Shown piece after piece: positions 58,688-64,000 of a stretch of DNA of 64,000 bases. A program made the position numbers and the translations under genes. The stretch comes from DATKQY01 sp035532475 (lineage in GTDB: Bacteria; Actinomycetota; Acidimicrobiia; Acidimicrobiales; Bog-793), in assembly GCA_035532475.1 (NCBI GenBank), contig DATKQY010000057.1:1-64000 (forward strand), given 5' to 3'. Within the stretch, counting starts at the first letter, position 1. Each line of letters opens with the position of its first letter. The notes under the pieces were generated by a model. The model was not told where the DNA came from. It saw only the letters and a list, made by a program, of their open reading frames with translations, and ran no database searches.

Positions 58688-61126
58688 TCAGCGACGGGGG
58701 CCGCCGCGGCGGCGGGGGCCACGCTCGCCGCGCGGGCTCGATCCGACGCTGCGCGCCGGCTCAGCGGGTCCGAGGTCCCCGAACTCGCGCTCGATCTCGA
58801 CCGCGAACTCGTCCTCGAACGAGACGCGCTTCGCCCCCGACGACGGCTCGCCCGCCGGTGCCGAGTCGGCTCGGGCCGGGCGCGACGTCTCGGGCGGAGC
58901 GGCCGGCGCCGGGGCGGCCGACGAGGAGGACTCCTTGCCGCCGCCGATCCGCTCGCCGTTCTCGTCGACGAGCGAGAGCGAGACCTTGCCCTGGGGGTCG
59001 ATGTCGTCGACGATGACGTCGACCGACTGGCCGAGCTCGAGGACGTCCTCGACGCGCTCGACGCGCCGACCGGCTCCGAGACGCGAGATGTGCAGCAGAC
59101 CGTCGCGTCCGGGGAGGATGTTGACGAACGCCCCGAACTTCGTGATGTTGACGACCTTGCCCGGGTAGACCTTGCCGACCTCGGCGCTCGGCGGCTCGAG
59201 GATCAGCTGGATCCTGCGCCGCGCCTCGTCGACGGCGCTCGAGAGCTTGGCGCCGATCGTCACGCGCCCGACCATCCCGTCGTCGTCGACGTTGATGTCG
59301 GCTCCGGTCTCCTGCTGCAGGGCGTTGATCACCTTGCCCTTCGGCCCGATCACCTCGCCGATCTTGTCGATCGGGATCTCCATGCTGACGATCTTCGGCG
59401 CGTTCGGCTTCACCTCGGCCGCCGGCTCGGCGATGGTCGCCGCGATGACGTCGAGGATGAGGATGCGCGCCTCGTAGGCCTGGCGGAGCGCCTGCGCGAG
59501 CACCTCGGCCGGCAGGCCGTCGATCTTCGTGTCGAGCTGGAGCGCGGTGACGAAGTCACGCGTGCCGGCGACCTTGAAGTCCATGTCGCCGAAGGCGTCC
59601 TCGGCCCCGAGGATGTCGGTGAGCGTCGTGTACTTGCCCTCGGCGTAGACGAGGCCCATCGCGATCCCGCCGACCGGCGCCTTGATCGGCACGCCGGCGT
59701 CCATCAGCGACAGGGTCGAGCCGCAGACCGAGGCCATCGAGGTCGACCCGTTCGAGGAGAGCACCTCGGAGACGAGGCGCAAGGTGTAGGGGAACTCGTC
59801 GTCCGGCGGGATGACCGGGAGCAGCGCCCGCTCGGCGAGCAGGCCGTGGCCGATCTCACGCCGCTTCGGGCCGCGCATGAAGCCGGTCTCGCCGGTCGAG
59901 TACGGCGGGAAGTTGTAGTGGTGCATGTAGCGCTTCGTCTCGTCGATGCCGATCGTGTCGAGGAGCTGGTTCATCCTCGGCATGCCGAGCGTCGTGATGT
60001 TGAGCACCTGGGTGTCGCCACGCTGGAACAGGCCGGAGCCGTGCGCCGTCGGGATCAGGCCGATCTCGGCCGAGAGCGGGCGGATGTCGGACGGCCCGCG
60101 GCCGTCGATCCGGACGCCCTCCTCGACGATGCGCCGGCGCACGACCTGCTTGGTGAACGAGCGGATCGCGGCGCGCACCTCGCGCTCGCGGACTTCGAAC
60201 TCGGACGCGAGCGTGAGGAGGATCTCCTCGGTGGCGGCGTCGAGCGCGGCCGCGCGCTCGGCCTTCGTCGTGATGGCGTTGGCCTTGGTGATCAGGTCGG
60301 CGCCGACGGCGACGACACGCTCGTGGACCTCCGCGGCGTAGTCGACGAAGATCTCATAGGAGATGGTCGGCTTGGCGCCGGCCTCGGCGACGAGCTGGCG
60401 CTGGAGGGCGATCGACTCGCGGATCCAGGTCTTCGCCGCCTCGAGCCCGCCGGCGATGACCTCCTCGGTGACCTTCGGGGCGCCCGCCTCGTAGTACTGC
60501 CAGGCCTTCTCGGTGCCGCCGGCCTCGACCATCATGATCGCGATGTCGGCGTCGGGCGCCTCCGACAGGGCCCTGCCGGCGACGACGAGCTCGAACGTCG
60601 AGGCGTCGCCCTCCTGGTAGGTGGGGTGCGGGTTCCACACGCCGTCGGTCGAGTAGGCGACGCGTACCGCGCCGATCGGCCCCTCGAAGGGGATCCCCGA
60701 CAGCATCAACGCCGCCGAGGCGCCGTTGATGGCGACGATGTCGTGGGGGTTCTCCTGGTCGGCGCCGAGGATCGTCCCGACGACGTGGACCTCGTTGCGG
60801 AAGCCCTCGGGGAACGAGGGGCGCAGCGGGCGGTCGATCAGGCGCGCCGTCAGCGTCGCCTGGTCGGTGGCGCGGCCCTCGCGCCGGAAGAACGAGCCGG
60901 GGATCTTCCCCGCGGCGTACATCCGCTCCTCGATGTCGACGGTCAGCGGGAAGAAGTCCTGGCCCTCCCGGACCCTACGGTTCGCCGTCGCCGTGACGAG
61001 GACGATGGTGTCCCCGATCCGGGCGACGACGGCCCCGTCGGCCTGGCCGGCGAGCTTGCCGGTGTCGAACGACAGGGTGCGGTCGGTCCCACTGATGGGC
61101 GCCGACACGGTGATGGCATCCGCCAT
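58688..61126 (-). CDS. pnp: Polyribonucleotide nucleotidyltransferase
   Basis: 812 residues. Two RNase PH domains separated by a helical domain; the catalytic region includes FFRREGRATDQATLTARLIDRPLRP and GDMDFKVAGTRDFVTALQLD. A KH domain (MEIPIDKIGEVIGPKGKVI) and an S1 domain (GKVVNITKFGAFVNILPGRDGLLHIS) follow, then a Ser/Pro/Arg tail of about 80 residues. It phosphorolyses RNA 3'-5' in the cytoplasm. GAGGAG seven bases before ATG 61126 is a good RBS. A structured leader precedes it. Confidence 0.98.
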   Translation of the reverse strand: MADAITVSAPISGTDRTLSFDTGKLAGQADGAVVARIGDTIVLVTATANRRVREGQDFFPLTVDIEERMYAAGKIPGSFFRREGRATDQATLTARLIDRPLRPSFPEGFRNEVHVVGTILGADQENPHDIVAINGASAALMLSGIPFEGPIGAVRVAYSTDGVWNPHPTYQEGDASTFELVVAGRALSEAPDADIAIMMVEAGGTEKAWQYYEAGAPKVTEEVIAGGLEAAKTWIRESIALQRQLVAEAGAKPTISYEIFVDYAAEVHERVVAVGADLITKANAITTKAERAAALDAATEEILLTLASEFEVREREVRAAIRSFTKQVVRRRIVEEGVRIDGRGPSDIRPLSAEIGLIPTAHGSGLFQRGDTQVLNITTLGMPRMNQLLDTIGIDETKRYMHHYNFPPYSTGETGFMRGPKRREIGHGLLAERALLPVIPPDDEFPYTLRLVSEVLSSNGSTSMASVCGSTLSLMDAGVPIKAPVGGIAMGLVYAEGKYTTLTDILGAEDAFGDMDFKVAGTRDFVTALQLDTKIDGLPAEVLAQALRQAYEARILILDVIAATIAEPAAEVKPNAPKIVSMEIPIDKIGEVIGPKGKVINALQQETGADINVDDDGMVGRVTIGAKLSSAVDEARRRIQLILEPPSAEVGKVYPGKVVNITKFGAFVNILPGRDGLLHISRLGAGRRVERVEDVLELGQSVDVIVDDIDPQGKVSLSLVDENGERIGGGKESSSSAAPAPAAPPETSRPARADSAPAGEPSSGAKRVSFEDEFAVEIEREFGDLGPAEPARSVGSSPRGERGPRRRGGPRR

Positions 61127-61166
61127 GTCACTCCTCGGTGTTCATGGCACCCGCACCGGTCAGTTC

Positions 61167-61356
61167 CCAGTCGTCGGGCACCCGGTCGGGCCGAGGACCC
61201 GGCGACTGGCAGCTGACGCTGGCGAGCGCCGGTGGTTGTCGACGGGAGGCGCCCTACCCCGGCCTTCGGGGTGCGCACCGCGCCGTCCTATGTGCGCCGG
61301 GCGACGCGCTGCGTGCCCGGCACCCTCCGCCCGCCGGTGCCTCCCGGCCGGTCGAC
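61167..61356 (-). promoter_or_regulatory. Structured rpsO-pnp leader RNA
   Basis: Two irregular hairpins. The first closes with GGGAGGC/GCCTCCC (61339-61345 and 61244-61250) and GTCGAC on both sides; it encloses GTGCCGGGC/GCCCGGCGCAC and CCCCG/CGGGG stems. The second closes with CCAGTCG/CGACTGG (61203-61209 and 61167-61173). In other bacteria an rpsO-pnp hairpin is cut by RNase III to control pnp, and actinobacteria carry a conserved RNA ahead of pnp genes. Equivalence is inferred. Confidence 0.5.
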
Positions 61357-61369
61357 GGGCGCCCGTCGG

Positions 61370-61627
61370 CTAGCGGCGGATCCCGAGCCTCGCGATGAGG
61401 TCGCGGTAGCGCCCGACGTCGTTCGCCCGCACGTAGTCGAGCAGGCGGCGGCGGCGGCCGATCAGCTTCATGAGCCCGCGGCGGGTGTGGTGGTCGCCGC
61501 GGTGGAGCTTCAGGTGCTCGGTGAGGTGGTTGATCCGCTCCGTGAGGATGGCAACCTGGACCTCGGGCGAGCCGGTGTCCGTCTCATGGAGCCGGTACTG
61601 GGTGATCGTCGCCGTCTTGTCGGGCAT
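61370..61627 (-). CDS. rpsO: 30S ribosomal protein S15
   Basis: 85 residues, close to the usual 89. The sequence contains TGSPEVQVAILTERI, LKLHRGDHHTRRGL and GRRRRLLDYV, all S15 hallmarks that contact 16S rRNA helix 22. The end LIARLGIRR is canonical. It sits directly upstream of pnp, the standard bacterial order, with a 243-bp structured gap. Confidence 0.98.
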   Translation of the reverse strand: MPDKTATITQYRLHETDTGSPEVQVAILTERINHLTEHLKLHRGDHHTRRGLMKLIGRRRRLLDYVRANDVGRYRDLIARLGIRR

Positions 61628-61816
61628 GCAGAACGCAGACCTTCGCTGATCTCGTGCGCCAGCCGGTCGGACGACTGTCCGAGCAGCCGGAGGGCGGATC
61701 CGGCGGGGCGGCTGCCCGCGCCGGGACGGCCAGGGGCCGACATGGACATCGTAGCAGCCCGCCGCCGTTTCGGGCCCTCCCGGTGCTCGCGCCCAGCGCC
61801 GGGGCGGTCCGGTCGC

Positions 61817-63730
61817 TCAGTAGCGCCAGGGGTCGACCTCGACGCGCACCCCAGGGACCGGCCGCCCGGCCGCCTCCAGCGCGTCGGCGAGCGCCGCGGC
61901 GTCACGGGCACGCACGAGGTAGCGGTCCGGGCCGAGGGCGGCGCTCTCCACGGCCGCCCCGCCCGGACCGACACGCTGCGCCGCGAGCCCCGCGATGAGC
62001 TCGGCCGCCCCCTCGCCCGACACGAGCGCGAGGGCGCGTGCCGGCGGGAGCCGCAGCGCCTCGCGTCGCTCCCGCTCGGGGCGCGCGACGAGATCGGGGT
62101 CGCCGCGGAGCGCGGCCAGCACGACCTCGTGGTCGGCGAGGCGCGTCTGGACGGCCACGAGACCGGTCCGCCTGCCTTCGGCCCGGCGGCCCCCGACCAG
62201 GCGCGAGGCCTGGGCCAGGAGCGCGAGCGCCTGCTCTGCGGCGCGAAGGCGCGGCGCCAGCAGCTCCTGGTCGAAGTCGAGGAAGACGACGGCGGAGGCA
62301 CGGGGGGCCCGGTGGAGGACCGCCTCGGTCCCGACGAGCACCGGCGCCCCGGGCAGCGCCTCGCCGCGCGCGGCCGGGCCGCTCACCTCGGCGACCTCCT
62401 CGCCGGTGAGGGCGGCGAGCTCCTCGGCCGCCCGCTGCACCCCCACCCGGAGCAGCTTCAGGCGCGACGACCCGCACGAAGCGCACACGAGCGGCCGCCC
62501 GGCACCGCAGCGCGGGCACTCGAGCCGGCCGGCCTCGCCCGGCGCGGGGCGCTCACGCTGCGCCAGCGCCGCGCCGCAGGTCTCGCAGCGCGCGAGCTCC
62601 CCGCAGGCCCCGCAGGCGAGCAGGCGGGCCCTGCCGGTCCGGTTCAGCACGCAGATCACCTGGCGCGCCGGCTCCTCGGCCCTGGCGGCGCGCACGAGCG
62701 GGGCGAGTCGCTCCGAGTAGAGACCGGAGCGGGGGTCGTCCCGCCTGCGGTCGAGCACCTCGAGCGGCGCCCAGCCGGCGCGCTCCGCGGCGCGGGGCAG
62801 CGCCACCACCTCGCCCCAGTCGAGCTGCTCGAGGCTCGGGCAGGCGCTCGCGAGCAGGCAGGGCGCCCCGGCCCGGGCGGCCCGCTCGGCGGCGAGGACC
62901 CAGGCGTTCCAGGTCGGGGCGCGCGTCTCGACGAGCGCCTCGGCGTGGGCGTCGAGCACGACGACCCCCCCGAGCCCCCGTACCGGGGCGAGGGCGGCGG
63001 CCCGGGTGCCGACGACGACCGGAGCACCGGCGGCCGCCTGCGCCCAGCCGTCGGGCTGGAGGGCGACACCGTGGCCCTTCGCGGCCAGCCGGCGTGTCAG
63101 GGTCTCCGCGTCGCGCCGCTCGGGGACGAGCACCAGCACCGCCCCGCGCCCGGACAGCTCGGCGAGGGCCGTCTCGACGAGGGCGAGACGCGAGCCCGCG
63201 GGGGGGAGGCGGATGACCGAGCGCGGGCGGCCGAGCGCGAGGCGCGTCGCCTCCGCCACGGCGGCGCCGGCACCGCCGGCCACCTCGGGGGGAGCTGCCG
63301 CCCGGGCCCCGCCTCGTGGCGGCGCCGCGGGCAGCGCCGTCACGAGCCGGGGCGCCGAGGCCGCGACGAGGAAAGGGCGCAGCCGCCCCGCGTAGCGCCA
63401 CGCGCCGAAGCGCGCGAGCGCGACGACGTCGGGCGCGGGACCGATCGAGACGACCTCCAGCACGGCGCGAAGCGTCACCCCGGCCGGTGGCGGCGCGTCG
63501 AGGCCCACGACCCAGCCCCGGACCCGCCGGCCGTGGAGCGGGACGCGTACCACGGTGCCGAGTCCGACCTCGAAGGCCAGCGCGCCCGGGAGCTCGTAGT
63601 CGAAGACGCGGTCGACGCCACTCACGTCGGGGAGCACCGAGACGGTGCGGGACCGCCCTCCGCTGGCCCCGTTGCCGGTCGGCGCCGCGTCCGCCCGACC
63701 GGCCGCCGGGCCGCGGCCTGTCGCCGTCAC
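61817..63730 (-). CDS. priA: PriA-like primosomal protein without helicase motifs
   Basis: 637 residues. The N-terminal 3' DNA-binding domain (VFDYELPGALAFEVGLGTVVRVPLHGRR) and the zinc-binding cysteines CGACGELARCETC and CPRCGAGRPLVCASC identify PriA. Walker A should be GxTGSGKT; here it is PPAGSRLAL, and the DEAH box is replaced by VLDAHAEAL. As in other actinobacterial PriA proteins, helicase activity is therefore unlikely; it may restart replication by loading partners. GTG 63730 lies 7 bp after coaBC, so the two form an operon. Confidence 0.92.
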   Translation of the reverse strand: MTATGRGPAAGRADAAPTGNGASGGRSRTVSVLPDVSGVDRVFDYELPGALAFEVGLGTVVRVPLHGRRVRGWVVGLDAPPPAGVTLRAVLEVVSIGPAPDVVALARFGAWRYAGRLRPFLVAASAPRLVTALPAAPPRGGARAAAPPEVAGGAGAAVAEATRLALGRPRSVIRLPPAGSRLALVETALAELSGRGAVLVLVPERRDAETLTRRLAAKGHGVALQPDGWAQAAAGAPVVVGTRAAALAPVRGLGGVVVLDAHAEALVETRAPTWNAWVLAAERAARAGAPCLLASACPSLEQLDWGEVVALPRAAERAGWAPLEVLDRRRDDPRSGLYSERLAPLVRAARAEEPARQVICVLNRTGRARLLACGACGELARCETCGAALAQRERPAPGEAGRLECPRCGAGRPLVCASCGSSRLKLLRVGVQRAAEELAALTGEEVAEVSGPAARGEALPGAPVLVGTEAVLHRAPRASAVVFLDFDQELLAPRLRAAEQALALLAQASRLVGGRRAEGRRTGLVAVQTRLADHEVVLAALRGDPDLVARPERERREALRLPPARALALVSGEGAAELIAGLAAQRVGPGGAAVESAALGPDRYLVRARDAAALADALEAAGRPVPGVRVEVDPWRY

Positions 63731-63737
63731 CCGCCGG

Positions 63738-64000
63738 TCAGCGGTCGCGAGCGCGCCAGCGCACGACGATGTCGAGGATCGCCTCGGCGACCGCCGGCTT
63801 CGGCCCGAGCGGCACGTCGGTGCGCCCGCCGGAGCGGTCGAGGACCGTCACGGCGTTCGTGTCGCGCCCGAAGCCCGCGCCGGGCTGGCTGACGTCGTTC
63901 ACCACCACCAGGTCGAGCCCCTTCGCGCTGAGCTTCTCCCGGCCCCGCTCGAGGGCCTCGCCGGTCTCGGCGGCGAAGCCGACGAGCACCTGGCCCGGCC
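63738..64000 (-). CDS. coaBC: CoaBC bifunctional protein, C-terminal part
   Basis: 87 residues of the 3' end; the gene continues beyond the window edge at 64000. The sequence has VGFAAETG, the GLDLVVVNDVSQPGAGFG loop and TNAVTVLDR of the phosphopantothenoylcysteine synthetase (CoaB) domain, which joins cysteine to 4'-phosphopantothenate in CoA synthesis. The decarboxylase half is outside. It is followed by priA after 7 bp. Confidence 0.93.
   Translation of the reverse strand, partial: PGQVLVGFAAETGEALERGREKLSAKGLDLVVVNDVSQPGAGFGRDTNAVTVLDRSGGRTDVPLGPKPAVAEAILDIVVRWRARDR

Overview
The window is high-GC DNA (about 70% by eye) with GTG and TTG starts, dense 1 to 14 bp gene overlaps and actinobacterial gene neighbourhoods: rpsO-pnp-M16 protease, dapB-dapA-RNase J-FtsK, PAC2 protein, homodimeric AceE, and a PriA without helicase motifs. 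I infer a deep-branching, non-mycobacterial actinobacterium, possibly Acidimicrobiia; no marker here proves the class. Many genes have a TAnnnT box ending 5 to 8 bases before the start codon, so leaderless mRNAs appear common.

Layout. 0.1-6.6 kb: tRNA-Ala, two DinB-fold proteins, leuS, a HAD phosphatase, a PAC2 protein and an SDR. 6.8-12.7 kb (minus): lpd, an E2 acyltransferase, a fused LipB-LipA protein and an M24 peptidase, so an E2/E3 pair is encoded beside its own lipoylation enzymes. 12.8-14.9 kb: tandem RraA-family proteins divergent from a RidA protein. 14.9-17.6 kb (minus): cysD-cysN-cysC for sulfate activation. 17.7-22.5 kb: rnhA, aceE, a DNA glycosylase and thiE. 22.5-26.2 kb: a possible small structured RNA, an MBL hydrolase and sufC-sufS-sufU.

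26.3-43.5 kb is the accessory-looking part. A large secreted beta-propeller/Fn3 protein with a threonine-rich tail is followed by MoxR ATPase, DUF58 and a membrane transglutaminase-like protein that has lost catalytic Cys and His. After a Ser/Thr kinase on the other strand come a 1481-residue EssC-like ATPase (ubiquitin-like N-terminus, FHA, two TM helices, three FtsK/SpoIIIE domains), a WXG100 protein, an EspC-like protein, a 280-residue protein with an N-terminal WGG motif, and an unassigned protein. I read this as a reduced type VII secretion-like system with possible phospho-signalling. No EccB/D/E, mycosin, EssA, EssB or EsaA was seen in the window.

43.5-64 kb is housekeeping: GNAT, thrB, a D-Ala-D-Ala carboxypeptidase, ftsK, RNase J, dapA, dapB, an ABC-F ATPase, a small membrane protein, a broken cupin gene, an ArsR/SRPBCC pair, a YCII protein, an M16 protease, pnp with a structured leader, rpsO, priA and the 3' part of coaBC, which runs off the window. 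Bases 1-70 hold nothing I can identify.
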